From positions 1 to 46,154 of IMG/VR virus record IMGVR_UViG_3300012931_000031: a DNA stretch of 46,154 bases, one strand, 5' to 3'. Each line of letters opens with the position of its first letter. The first letter of the stretch is position 1. This stretch comes from a virus. A model generated the notes under the pieces. That model searched no databases. It had not been told where the DNA came from and saw only the letters and a program-made list of their open reading frames with translations. Shown in pieces: positions 38,490-45,175 of the stretch. Position numbers and translations under genes: made by a program.

Positions 38490-38810
38490 TCATCCTTTCT
38501 TTAAAAACATCTTGGTTAATTTGGGGTTGTCCTTTAACAAAGCCAATAATCCCTCCTCTAACCCCAATGCTTGGTTTTCCGTTAAATCTATATTCATTGC
38601 GTTTGACAATCCGTGCAGACATTCATGCAACAAAATTCCGGTATTTGTTTCTTCAGCTAATCCTTTTTCGATATATATTTGTTGCAAATCTGTTTTGATT
38701 CTTCCCCCACAAACCTTATCGTTTTTGATTAAATTTCTATGGCCGTATGGCAAATACTCTACGGAATATGTTTTACCCAGTATCTTTATGGATTTGATAT
38801 TTTGTTTCAT
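38490..38810 (-). CDS. Small HExxH metalloprotease-like protein
   Basis: 106 residues. I-L-L-H-E-C-L-H-G-L near 59-68 is a zinc-protease H-E-x-x-H helix; a downstream G-L-E-E-G segment could give the third ligand. Similar minimal metalloprotease-like proteins are common in phages, with unknown targets. Ends before the 38402 hairpin and overlaps its upstream neighbour by 4 nt. Confidence 0.7.
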   Translation of the reverse strand: MKQNIKSIKILGKTYSVEYLPYGHRNLIKNDKVCGGRIKTDLQQIYIEKGLAEETNTGILLHECLHGLSNAMNIDLTENQALGLEEGLLALLKDNPKLTKMFLKKG

Positions 38811-39001
38811 TTTTTGTCCTTCTTATCGCATATAGTAGTAATGGTCTTCAAGGTTAAATCACGATAGGCATTCTGTACCCATCTAATGGTCATTGGTTTT
38901 GTCATATTCTTGCCGAATGTATTAATGTATAGTCGATACAGTTTACGTATATTATCCCTCTCCTTTTCTCCTACCTGTTCAAGTGGACGACTTTTACTCA
39001 T
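38807..39001 (-). CDS. Small basic hypothetical protein
   Basis: 64 residues, basic, starting M-S-K-S-R and ending with K-K-D-K-K. Helical with R-K-L-Y-R-L-Y and W-V-Q-N-A-Y. ATGA-type overlaps with both neighbours. Function unknown. Confidence 0.6.
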   Translation of the reverse strand: MSKSRPLEQVGEKERDNIRKLYRLYINTFGKNMTKPMTIRWVQNAYRDLTLKTITTICDKKDKK

Positions 39002-39210
39002 CTCCTACCCTCTATTATCCTGTCCTTAAACGGCAATCTGCCGATATGCCCGACACGCACAAGCGCAAGGCCATTATTGGGTAACTTGTGTGACGGGCAT
39101 TCTGGATTGAGGCAGTATTTATATTTGCACAGATTGGTGTAGAACTCTTCGATTGCACCACCGCAAATCTGGCAATGATTGGGTTCAAATTTGTTGTTAG
39201 TCTCTGGCAT
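38998..39210 (-). CDS. Small zinc-binding protein
   Basis: 70 residues from ATG 39210. C-Q-I-C-G-G, later C-K-Y-K-Y-C and C-P-S-H supply at least five Cys plus His. A longer frame reaches 39225 but has no better RBS. The start overlaps the end of the upstream gene by 14 nt, an arrangement also seen at 39846-39859 and 44932-44945. Confidence 0.6.
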   Translation of the reverse strand: MPETNNKFEPNHCQICGGAIEEFYTNLCKYKYCLNPECPSHKLPNNGLALVRVGHIGRLPFKDRIIEGRR

Positions 39211-39418
39211 TGGTTTCTTCTGCATGGAATAGTTTGCTTATTTCTTGCAAAGGAAGTAGCATATTCTCATACACTACTTTCCTATCTTCCATAGGTAATA
39301 CATTAGTTCCGCCTTTTTCTCCAAGACCAAGTAGATTACTTAAAGCATCTATGGCTTTCTGCAAATTCTTTGCGCCTTCGGTTCCATGTTTGGTGTATTT
39401 TCTTCTCTCATTAGACAT
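39197..39418 (-). CDS. Hypothetical protein
   Basis: 73 residues. Basic start (R-R-K-Y-T-K-H-G), then a helical A-I-D-A-L-S-N-L-L-G and another helix at the end. Resembles small phage structural or regulatory proteins in composition only. Overlaps both neighbours. Confidence 0.6.
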   Translation of the reverse strand: MSNERRKYTKHGTEGAKNLQKAIDALSNLLGLGEKGGTNVLPMEDRKVVYENMLLPLQEISKLFHAEETNARD

Positions 39419-39689
39419 TTGTTTTATCTTCCTGTTCTAATAACTTATGACGTAATATAAAGAACGCCAAACCCATGATGTATCTATCCGATACTGGTTC
39501 ATTAAACATAAACCGGCGCAAGGTCTCGCTTAGTATATCAGCCATTCTATTCCCCTCGATGGCGCATGAACTAAATGACTCTTGCCATATGGCTAATTCA
39601 TGCGGTGTGAGTGTGCATAGATATACATAAGCCGACTCCGACACCGGATGCTTTTCGCCTTGCTGTAGTGTGCCTCTATCGTTTGGCAT
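39411..39689 (-). CDS. Hypothetical protein
   Basis: 92 residues from ATG 39689, with AAGGA upstream inside the preceding gene; TAATG coupling with the PHD/RING-like gene. Helical; contains T-P-H-E-L-A-I-W-Q-E-S-F and R-R-F-M-F-N-E-P-V. No family recognised. Confidence 0.6.
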   Translation of the reverse strand: MPNDRGTLQQGEKHPVSESAYVYLCTLTPHELAIWQESFSSCAIEGNRMADILSETLRRFMFNEPVSDRYIMGLAFFILRHKLLEQEDKTNV

Positions 39690-39859
39690 TATTCGTTTTC
39701 CTTCAAACAATTTTTGCAGTGGTGAAAATCGGGCAATATTTTCCCCATGCAATCAAGATGTACTATTTCTTCACACAGGGAACATATTTCGATTGGTTCG
39801 TCGTCTGTTATCCGTTGATGGCACACCGGACAGCGTTCTATCTCTTTACTTTTTGCCAT
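39689..39859 (-). CDS. PHD/RING-like C4HC3 zinc-finger protein, copy 1
   Basis: 56 residues made up almost wholly of one treble-clef type finger: C10-x2-C13-x13-C27-x2-C30-x4-H35-x2-C38-x9-C48-x2-C51. The C4-H-C3 ligand order is that of PHD and RING-variant fingers; prokaryotic RING-like families have similar starts (R-C-P-V-C). Such domains bind proteins or, in some families, act with ubiquitin-like systems, but no such partners are visible here. Starts M-A-K-S-K, like the paralog at 44772-44945, and overlaps the upstream gene by 14 nt in the same manner. Confidence 0.75.
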   Translation of the reverse strand: MAKSKEIERCPVCHQRITDDEPIEICSLCEEIVHLDCMGKILPDFHHCKNCLKENE

Positions 39860-40457
39860 ACCTTACACTCCTTCCGTAGCCATTGACAGTATGTTTTTTA
39901 CCATCTTTACCTCTACGCCGATAACTTTTGACGTGTTGTATAACTTTCTTCGGCAATACCACCTTATCAAAAATGTCATTAATCGTAGCAGTAATAGTAG
40001 CAGAAGAAGGCACAATCGGTGATTGCGATTTCGCCGCTACAATCTGCTCCGTCTCTGCAGAATCAAATGTTTTTTTTAGTTTCTCCGGCATTTCGTGAAC
40101 TTTGTCGTGATTATCTAAGCGTTCTTCGATAGTCTTGACCCTATTCGGCAAATCGCAATCATTTAAGCAACGCACTATCTCTTGTATCTTCTCAAATTCA
40201 AGTTCCCTAAACGCTGTTTCCAAATTGCCAAGATCGGTGTTAACATTATGCAAGAGTTCTGCCTCATTTGGGTGTGAGTTGGCCTCAAGTTTGTTAAGGC
40301 GAGTGTAAATTTCGTGCCGATATTGTGTGCAATTACCAGTTCCAACACAATACGAAGTAGTAAAATCACGACATTCCTGTAATTTACTGTATAATCTGTA
40401 AATAAACACTCCCAACACTACTACTGCCACCGCTAACGCAATTACCGTGATTAACAT
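39846..40457 (-). CDS. Membrane-anchored coiled-coil protein
   Basis: 203 residues. N-terminal transmembrane helix (about 2-24), a short Cys-containing segment, long coiled coil (about 48-130) and a basic C-terminus (Y-R-R-R-G-K-D-G-K-K). The basic tail would face the cytoplasm or bind nucleic acid depending on orientation. Could be a spanin-like or host-envelope protein. Function unknown. Confidence 0.6.
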   Translation of the reverse strand: MLITVIALAVAVVVLGVFIYRLYSKLQECRDFTTSYCVGTGNCTQYRHEIYTRLNKLEANSHPNEAELLHNVNTDLGNLETAFRELEFEKIQEIVRCLNDCDLPNRVKTIEERLDNHDKVHEMPEKLKKTFDSAETEQIVAAKSQSPIVPSSATITATINDIFDKVVLPKKVIQHVKSYRRRGKDGKKHTVNGYGRSVRYGKK

Positions 40458-40672
40458 TTTGTCTCCTTTGTGTAAAGTTCGTCTATGGCCATTTTAAAGA
40501 CACAATTATCTTTATGTTTTATTACATGGTCAACACCAGATGGTTCCCCACACAACCTACAATAACAAAACGATGGTTGTTCTGTTGGGTTTACTGTTTG
40601 TATAAATGTGTTTTTGCAAGTTACCATTGCCCTGATTATATTTTCCAACCGTTCACACCGTTCACACTTCAT
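40451..40672 (-). CDS. Small Cys/His zinc-finger protein
   Basis: 73 residues. C-E-R-C-E-R at the start and Y-C-R-L-C-G-E ... H-V-I-K-H-K-D-N-C-V-F-K later, a C2HC-type finger. The second part is like the plus-strand protein at 4684-4905 (C-x2-C-G-E, His, Cys, F-K, D-E), a likely paralog. Overlaps both neighbours. Confidence 0.6.
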   Translation of the reverse strand: MKCERCERLENIIRAMVTCKNTFIQTVNPTEQPSFCYCRLCGEPSGVDHVIKHKDNCVFKMAIDELYTKETKC

Positions 40673-40902
40673 CGCGTCTCCTTTGTTTCTGATTCGCCCG
40701 TCACATCCTCAACTTTATCACTACTCCATGTTATAGATACGTTGCGCCATGTAACAAATTCCCTTTCGCACACACCGCAAGTTGTGGTTATCCTATCGCC
40801 ATCGCCGGAATTATAGCCGCCAAGCTCCCATGCGTCATGTTGCTCGCTACCACAATAGGGGCAGATGGGTTCGCCGGTACAATCGCAATTAATCTCTGGC
40901 AT
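40669..40902 (-). CDS. Small zinc-ribbon protein
   Basis: 77 residues from ATG 40902, preceded by AAAGGAG inside the repeated leader motif. C-D-C, C-P-Y-C, a His, then C-G-V-C-E-R-E-F make a zinc ribbon of the type common in phage accessory proteins; the C-terminus is acidic. Function unknown. Confidence 0.65.
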   Translation of the reverse strand: MPEINCDCTGEPICPYCGSEQHDAWELGGYNSGDGDRITTTCGVCEREFVTWRNVSITWSSDKVEDVTGESETKETR

Positions 40903-40909
40903 CTTATCT

Positions 40910-40923
40910 CCTTTCAAATCCGC
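40910..40923 (-). repeat. 14-nt leader repeat
   Basis: GCGGATTTGAAAGG on the minus strand, directly upstream of the start at 40902. Exact copies at 41120-41133 (start 41105) and 41739-41752 (start 41735). It contains the AAAGG of the Shine-Dalgarno and extends into a shared upstream half, as if three genes had a common translation signal or regulator site. Confidence 0.75.
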
Positions 40924-40925
40924 TA

Positions 40926-41105
40926 TCATTTCTTTATAAATTGCCCGTTACGCAACACGCATTCTTTATAGCCATTTTTGACTAATACATTTTGGTTGAT
41001 TATCGATGGCACACCTGTCATTTGGCTTAACATCTCCAAATCTACGTATCCTTGTTTTTCAAAAAAGAAATTAATAGCATCAACGATTCTTTCTTCTTCA
41101 GTCAT
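40926..41105 (-). CDS. Small hypothetical protein
   Basis: 59 residues. Helical start (T-E-E-E-R-I-V-D-A-I-N-F-F-F-E), then what looks like a small winged-helix-like segment (V-D-L-E-M-L-S-Q-M-T-G-V). Upstream, a triplicated GGTAAA tract follows the 14-nt leader repeat. It may be a small DNA-binding protein; no family recognised. Confidence 0.6.
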   Translation of the reverse strand: MTEEERIVDAINFFFEKQGYVDLEMLSQMTGVPSIINQNVLVKNGYKECVLRNGQFIKK

Positions 41106-41132
41106 TACCTTTACCTTTACCTTTCAAATCCG

Positions 41133-41735
41133 CTATCTGTTTGCCTCGAAAAATGCCTTAGCAAATCCGGGCGGTGTTATTGATCTTAATTCTGCTATCT
41201 TTTTAAAGTCTCTATTCATTTTGGCTGGGTTGAATAATTCTTTTACCGTTGTATTGGCCGGTGGTTTATCGTAAATGATGGAATCCTTTGGCGTTTCAAA
41301 CATCCCCCAAAGGCAAGTCTTCTTGGTATAGTTATCGCCGAATTGGTAAGGTTGAAATACAAAAGCTGGTTTACCTAAAAACCATTTGAGCAATCCGTTG
41401 GGATTTTCTAACGCCCAAAATTTTAACGGGGAACTTCTCGAATATGGTTTTTTTATTCTATACTGGGATTCCCAAATTATCCCGAGACAGGCATATACTA
41501 TTTCCATTCCCTCTTTTAAATCTCTTGGCCTACCATTAGTTTTAGCGATGCTGAAGTGTGTACAGGGCGGAGCGGCCAATATCCCATAGACATTATCTGG
41601 CGGTTGATATAGTCGCACATCGTTATCGGGCAATGTTACCAATCGCACGTCATAACCGGCTTCTTTATAAGGTCGAGACCATGCACCGGTTCCACCGCAG
41701 AGATCGAGAATTATCTTATCAGAATTACCCATCAT
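41133..41735 (-). CDS. Phage-type DNA cytosine methyltransferase-like protein
   Basis: 200 residues. Motif I I-L-D-L-C-G-G-T-G-A-W; motif IV A-A-P-P-C-T-H-F-S with the catalytic Cys; motif VI W-A-L-E-N-P-N-G-L, where E-N-P replaces E-N-V; and a C-terminal S-I-T-P-P-G-F-A-K-A-F. Shorter than classic enzymes, with little room for a target-recognition domain. Such compact members are frequent in phages and may modify many cytosines or use another one-carbon chemistry. It belongs to the phage's own operon, unlike the enzyme at 34531-35475. Confidence 0.75.
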   Translation of the reverse strand: MMGNSDKIILDLCGGTGAWSRPYKEAGYDVRLVTLPDNDVRLYQPPDNVYGILAAPPCTHFSIAKTNGRPRDLKEGMEIVYACLGIIWESQYRIKKPYSRSSPLKFWALENPNGLLKWFLGKPAFVFQPYQFGDNYTKKTCLWGMFETPKDSIIYDKPPANTTVKELFNPAKMNRDFKKIAELRSITPPGFAKAFFEANR

Positions 41736-41748
41736 TTACCTTTCAAAT

Positions 41749-41807
41749 CCGCTCGGCTAGTGTTGAAATACTCAAAAACGATTGTTTAAAGTTAGCCGAC
41801 CGAGCGG
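41749..41807 (-). promoter_or_regulatory. Inverted-repeat leader of the methyltransferase gene
   Basis: CCGCTCGG at 41749-41756 pairs with CCGAGCGG at 41800-41807, with nested TAGCCG/CGGCTA pairing. The 3' arm on the minus strand runs into the 14-nt leader repeat, so the structure could limit ribosome access to the methyltransferase start. Confidence 0.45.
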
Positions 41808-41811
41808 GTGT

Positions 41812-41907
41812 TTATTTCCCCCAGATCAATATCGCCGTTGCCGTCAATGCGATGATCGCCGCAAAGAATATCTTGAAGCCGGTCGTCATTTTGAGGTTGT
41901 TGCTCAT
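41812..41907 (-). CDS. 31-residue membrane microprotein
   Basis: Short polar start then a single hydrophobic helix (about 11-29) ending W-G-K. GGAGAGG lies six bases before the ATG. ATGA overlap with the end of the SAM methyltransferase gene, whose C-terminus is itself hydrophobic. Function unknown. Confidence 0.5.
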   Translation of the reverse strand: MSNNLKMTTGFKIFFAAIIALTATAILIWGK

Positions 41908-42569
41908 TTATACCTCTCCATTTCAAGGACAAACTGGTATGTATAATCCAACGGCAATAGCCAGAACAACAACTTTCCCAACCATGCCAGCTTACCCAAT
42001 TTATAAGCTAATCCATAATCTTTTCGGATTTTAATAATATTAAATCCGTTCGCATGGATTATTATTTGCCATAGTTCTTTAGTCAATAATGCCTCTTTAA
42101 TTTCTTGCTGTTCTGTACCGGCTAACGGAAATTTTTTGTTTGGTACAATTATCAGAAAACGGCAATACGGTTTCGCGACTCTTTTCATTTCATCTAAGGC
42201 TTGGTGCATATTTTCGAAATGCTCCAGACTACCAAGACAGGCAATGTAGTTAAACGAATTATCGGGGAATGTTAAATGTTCGGCGGGGGAAACCTGAAAG
42301 CGGTGTGAACCGGAGAATTTCCTTTGTAGTTCTGCTTTTTCTATAGCGGTGTCTGATATATCGATACCCCAAGATTCTATGCCTTTGCTATTTGCCAGTT
42401 CTACTAATTCCCCCAGACCGCAACCGACATCAAGTAACGATCCTAATATTGGCCGTTTCCCGATAAGCAATTTCAGCATATCGCTATACCACCTTATAGG
42501 CCGTAATGATGTTTGGCCGCTTCTGAACATCTCTTGGTATTGATTATTGTACCAATCTTTTGCGTTCAT
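41904..42569 (-). CDS. Class I SAM-dependent methyltransferase
   Basis: 221 residues. Rossmann-type motif I L-L-D-V-G-C-G-L-G-E near 45, W-G-I-D-I-S at strand 2, F-P-D-N-S-F-N-Y-I-A near motif II and L-G-S-L-E-H after it: the Methyltransf_11 (UbiE-like) pattern. No DNA-methylase N-P-P-Y or P-C motif, so a small molecule, lipid, sugar or protein is the likely substrate. A hydrophobic C-terminal stretch (L-A-W-L-G-K-L-L-F-W-L-L-P-L) suggests membrane contact. Confidence 0.8.
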   Translation of the reverse strand: MNAKDWYNNQYQEMFRSGQTSLRPIRWYSDMLKLLIGKRPILGSLLDVGCGLGELVELANSKGIESWGIDISDTAIEKAELQRKFSGSHRFQVSPAEHLTFPDNSFNYIACLGSLEHFENMHQALDEMKRVAKPYCRFLIIVPNKKFPLAGTEQQEIKEALLTKELWQIIIHANGFNIIKIRKDYGLAYKLGKLAWLGKLLFWLLPLDYTYQFVLEMERYK

Positions 42570-42820
42570 TTCCCTATTACCTCCACGTAAACCTTCCGGC
42601 AGGTTGTATCGGGGTCATCCTTAAAGCACGGAATTTTCAGATGTTTAGCCTCATTATTGTATAGCTGGATGCTCATCCTCCTTAGGTGTGTTAGTGTCAT
42701 CGGATCGGCAAGGCTGATTTCGGTGGCGTGGGATTGGGAACACATGAATATTAATAAAAACAAAAATATGACCGCCATGCCGGTCAGATAACCAACCAGA
42801 AATGTATCAAACTTTTTCAT
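42566..42820 (-). CDS. Small exported or membrane-anchored protein
   Basis: 84 residues from ATG 42820, with GAGGTGG upstream. Hydrophobic segment (about 8-31) ending F-M-C-S-Q-S-H-A-T could be a Sec signal with cleavage after S-H-A, or an anchor; the Cys is not in a good lipobox. The remainder is polar with two more Cys. Overlaps both neighbours by 4 nt. Confidence 0.6.
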   Translation of the reverse strand: MKKFDTFLVGYLTGMAVIFLFLLIFMCSQSHATEISLADPMTLTHLRRMSIQLYNNEAKHLKIPCFKDDPDTTCRKVYVEVIGK

Positions 42821-43179
42821 TTCACCACCTCGATTTTGTGGCCGCAATGAGGACAATAGTTGATATTACTTTGATCGGGTACTATATTCTCTGGGGCATA
42901 ACCACAACCAGCAAGCCAATTGCCGGGGGTAACTTCTTCCCACTTGCACGTCTTGGGTTCCAATACCATCATACAAGCCCTTAGAGTTTTATATGCATCG
43001 TCTAATTGCTCTTGGAGTTGTTTATTTTCCTCCTCTAATTTATTAGTATTGGCGGCTTTTTCGGCCAGATAAGCGGCGGTACAAGCATCAATGGCTTGGT
43101 TCCAACCGATATTTTCCTCATCAGTTAGTTCAAATCTGTCTTTTACCGGCCAACCATCCGGTAGTTTGATGTTGGTCAT
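42817..43179 (-). CDS. Coiled-coil protein with C-terminal zinc ribbon
   Basis: 120 residues: helical N-terminus with coiled coil (about 45-70, K-L-E-E-E-N-K-Q-L), then C-K-W, G-N-W-L-A-G-C-G and Y-C-P-H-C-G-H-K-I, a zinc-ribbon form common at the C-terminus of phage accessory proteins. Probably dimeric. Partner unknown. Confidence 0.65.
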   Translation of the reverse strand: MTNIKLPDGWPVKDRFELTDEENIGWNQAIDACTAAYLAEKAANTNKLEEENKQLQEQLDDAYKTLRACMMVLEPKTCKWEEVTPGNWLAGCGYAPENIVPDQSNINYCPHCGHKIEVVK

Positions 43180-43760
43180 TTTACATCCTCCATCGCTTTG
43201 GCGGCATTACGGAAGTCGCCGACTAAGAAATCGGAACCAACATCGGGATAATTATCATAGATATGCATAATCAATCTCCGGGATACAGAATAATTTTTAA
43301 AGTTCTTCCCGAACTCTGCAAACGGCTTCAACGCCTGCTTGAGTTCTGCTATCTTGGCCTCAAGTTCTATAACTTTATCGTGGGCTGCCATACTGTCCAC
43401 CGTTAGATCAAAATTAAGATTCTTGGTTTCCTCAAGTTGCGCCTCAAGCTCCCTCACCCGATTAGCCAATGCCTTATCCGCCATCAATCGACCGGCCTCA
43501 TATTCGCCCTTAGATTGCATCGTCATTAGAGTTTCATTAGCGTCTGCCAGTTGCGCCTTGAGTGCAGTGATTTCACCATTGGCCTTTGCAAGTAGAGCGT
43601 TAATAAAATCAGCAACAATCTGGCGGTTAATATCTATATTACACTCGGTTAAATCAGATGAATTAAGTTCATCCGTCATATCCTTAAACAAGCTAACGGT
43701 ATCTAACAAATCCCAATTAGTTAAATGACCATTAACTTTTATTTCTACATTATCATTCAT
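43176..43760 (-). CDS. Coiled-coil protein (Ead/Ea22-like layout)
   Basis: 194 residues. A short N-terminal domain (V-N-G-H-L-T-N-W-D-L-L-D), a long coiled coil (about 60-145, repeated A-L-K-A-Q-L, E-L-E-A-Q-L) and a small C-terminal globular part. The layout resembles phage Ead/Ea22-like early proteins, but identity is not certain. Overlaps its neighbours. Confidence 0.6.
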   Translation of the reverse strand: MNDNVEIKVNGHLTNWDLLDTVSLFKDMTDELNSSDLTECNIDINRQIVADFINALLAKANGEITALKAQLADANETLMTMQSKGEYEAGRLMADKALANRVRELEAQLEETKNLNFDLTVDSMAAHDKVIELEAKIAELKQALKPFAEFGKNFKNYSVSRRLIMHIYDNYPDVGSDFLVGDFRNAAKAMEDVK

Positions 43761-43938
43761 CTTTTACCTCGCCTTTCATTTGCGCCTTCAAGATTGGACA
43801 CCATTTAGGTATCGTTTCTTCATCCGGTATTTTGCGTTTCCCTTGACAGCGATATTGATCTGACATCCTACCGGCTTCTCTTTCCGCATAAGGGCATAGA
43901 AGGCATTGCCCTATCGTAACCTTTATTGTAGTTCTCAT
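43753..43938 (-). CDS. Small Cys-rich protein
   Basis: 61 residues from ATG 43938 (GAGG nine bases upstream; ATG 43956 is an alternative). C-L-L-C-P-Y-A-E near the start, a later R-C-Q-G and W-C-P-I-L; four Cys likely bind zinc. Function unknown. Confidence 0.55.
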   Translation of the reverse strand: MRTTIKVTIGQCLLCPYAEREAGRMSDQYRCQGKRKIPDEETIPKWCPILKAQMKGEVKDE

Positions 43939-43943
43939 CTTAT

Positions 43944-44771
43944 TTACCTCATCCATTCCGGCAACTGCTGGAAGCGCAGATGCTTTGGGAATTTACTCAT
44001 GTCGTGTTCGACTTTGCCGTTAATCTCCATCTGCTTGACAAAGATCGGTATTCCAGCATCTTGGCATTGATTGACGACAGATGCAATCCATTCCTGCTTA
44101 CAGGGACGGCGATGTGCGCCGGACTCACAACCGACAACAGCCCAGTTCAGATGTTCTTTTTCATAGGGGCAGAAATTAGCTTCAATACAATCGAAATCGA
44201 TACAAATATCGGGATGGCACATATTCGGGATTTCGCCAACATCCCCAAGAAGCGGTTCAAACGACACAAAACGAAATGCTGCCGGTATCTTGCATAGTTC
44301 CCCAATACGCCAAAGGTAGTCGTTGTTTTCGACTGAAACGCCGATACCGAGATTTTGGGGTATAAGACCTTCACGATTAGCAGACCATACGTCCATTAAA
44401 TCACGCATAGACTTAGGCCGCTTTGTTAAGATAAGGAATTTATGTTGTGGCCTCGTATATATTTCGTCAATGATTTGCTCTTGGAAATATGCCGGTACTT
44501 GCTCGTGGAACAAATCAGACATGAATTGTACCCCGACAACTGCCGATTTATGCTTTGGCAAAGTGTCGAATACCGATAGATCAAGTTTGAATGTTACCGG
44601 CCTATTATCGAATGGAATCTTATTACCAAACCGATTATTCAGCGATTCAGCGAAACAGTTGCCACAACCCAGACTTGCTTTTGTGCAATGGACGTTAATT
44701 CGGGTATTGAAACCCTCGACCTTAACCGGATTAATTTCGTAGTCAAGATATGATATGTTACTTTTTGACAT
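43944..44771 (-). CDS. Phage Gp37/Gp68-family (DUF5131) protein
   Basis: 275 residues. The family's N-terminal cluster C-T-K-A-S-L-G-C-G-N-C-F-A-E is present (near 29-42), followed by V-Q-F-M-S-D-L-F-H-E-x-V-P, F-L-I-L-T-K-R-P, the L-G-I-G-V-S-V-E-N segment, F-V-S-F-E-P-L-L-G and the C-terminal W-A-V-V-G-C-E-S-G, P-I-F-V-K-Q. These define Gp37/Gp68 proteins, whose three-Cys cluster recalls radical-SAM enzymes. Substrate unknown. Starts M-S-K-S-N, the same ATGTCAAAAAGTAA start region as its upstream neighbour. Confidence 0.85.
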   Translation of the reverse strand: MSKSNISYLDYEINPVKVEGFNTRINVHCTKASLGCGNCFAESLNNRFGNKIPFDNRPVTFKLDLSVFDTLPKHKSAVVGVQFMSDLFHEQVPAYFQEQIIDEIYTRPQHKFLILTKRPKSMRDLMDVWSANREGLIPQNLGIGVSVENNDYLWRIGELCKIPAAFRFVSFEPLLGDVGEIPNMCHPDICIDFDCIEANFCPYEKEHLNWAVVGCESGAHRRPCKQEWIASVVNQCQDAGIPIFVKQMEINGKVEHDMSKFPKHLRFQQLPEWMR

Positions 44772-44945
44772 TTAATCATCCCCTAAACAACTATCGCAAA
44801 TTGTTTGTCCAGTATCAGAATTAATAAACCCACAATCAATATGCACTTCACATTCGCAAATATCACATTTGATCATATCTTCTTCGTCCGTAAATCGTTC
44901 CCCGCACACCGGGCAACGCTCTGGTAACCCTTTACTTTTTGACAT
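44772..44945 (-). CDS. PHD/RING-like C4HC3 zinc-finger protein, copy 2
   Basis: 57 residues: C11-x2-C14-x12-C27-x2-C30-x4-H35-x2-C38-x11-C50-x2-C53, the same C4HC3 plan as the protein at 39689-39859, with shared M-x-K-S-K ... E-R-C-P-V-C and V-H-x-D-C. Clear paralogs about 5 kb apart. Starts 14 nt inside the upstream gene and ends one base before the Gp37/Gp68 gene start. Probable protein-interaction finger; partner unknown. Confidence 0.75.
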   Translation of the reverse strand: MSKSKGLPERCPVCGERFTDEEDMIKCDICECEVHIDCGFINSDTGQTICDSCLGDD

Positions 44946-45156
44946 CGCCGTCCTCTATTGGTGTTAGAAATTGTTCGATTGAATAGCGAGGTATTTCTTC
45001 TGGGGTTCCTGTGTATCTATGCCAATCGGTTTTGTCGCATTGCCATCCCCCATATTTTATATTCCAACCTACAACCCCCTCGCAATGAGGGCATTTATAC
45101 TTTTTCGCTGGTATATTACTTGCCCTCCGGCAATTCAATCCCTGATTATTTCTCAT
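44932..45156 (-). CDS. Small zinc-ribbon protein
   Basis: 74 residues. K-Y-K-C-P-H-C-E-G-V-V-G-W-N-I-K-Y-G-G-W-Q-C gives three Cys and nearby His; the fourth ligand may be His 46. Resembles the protein at 189-395 in order and spacing, including the following T-G-T-P-E-E. GGAG-like RBS upstream. Function unknown. Confidence 0.6.
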   Translation of the reverse strand: MRNNQGLNCRRASNIPAKKYKCPHCEGVVGWNIKYGGWQCDKTDWHRYTGTPEEIPRYSIEQFLTPIEDGDVKK

Positions 45157-45175
45157 CTACTCGCTCCTTTTCCGG

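Noticed and set aside
43125-43140. Another CTGATGAG hammerhead-core-like sequence on the minus strand
   Set aside because: It lies in a coding sequence and has no following helix II, GAAA and helix III.
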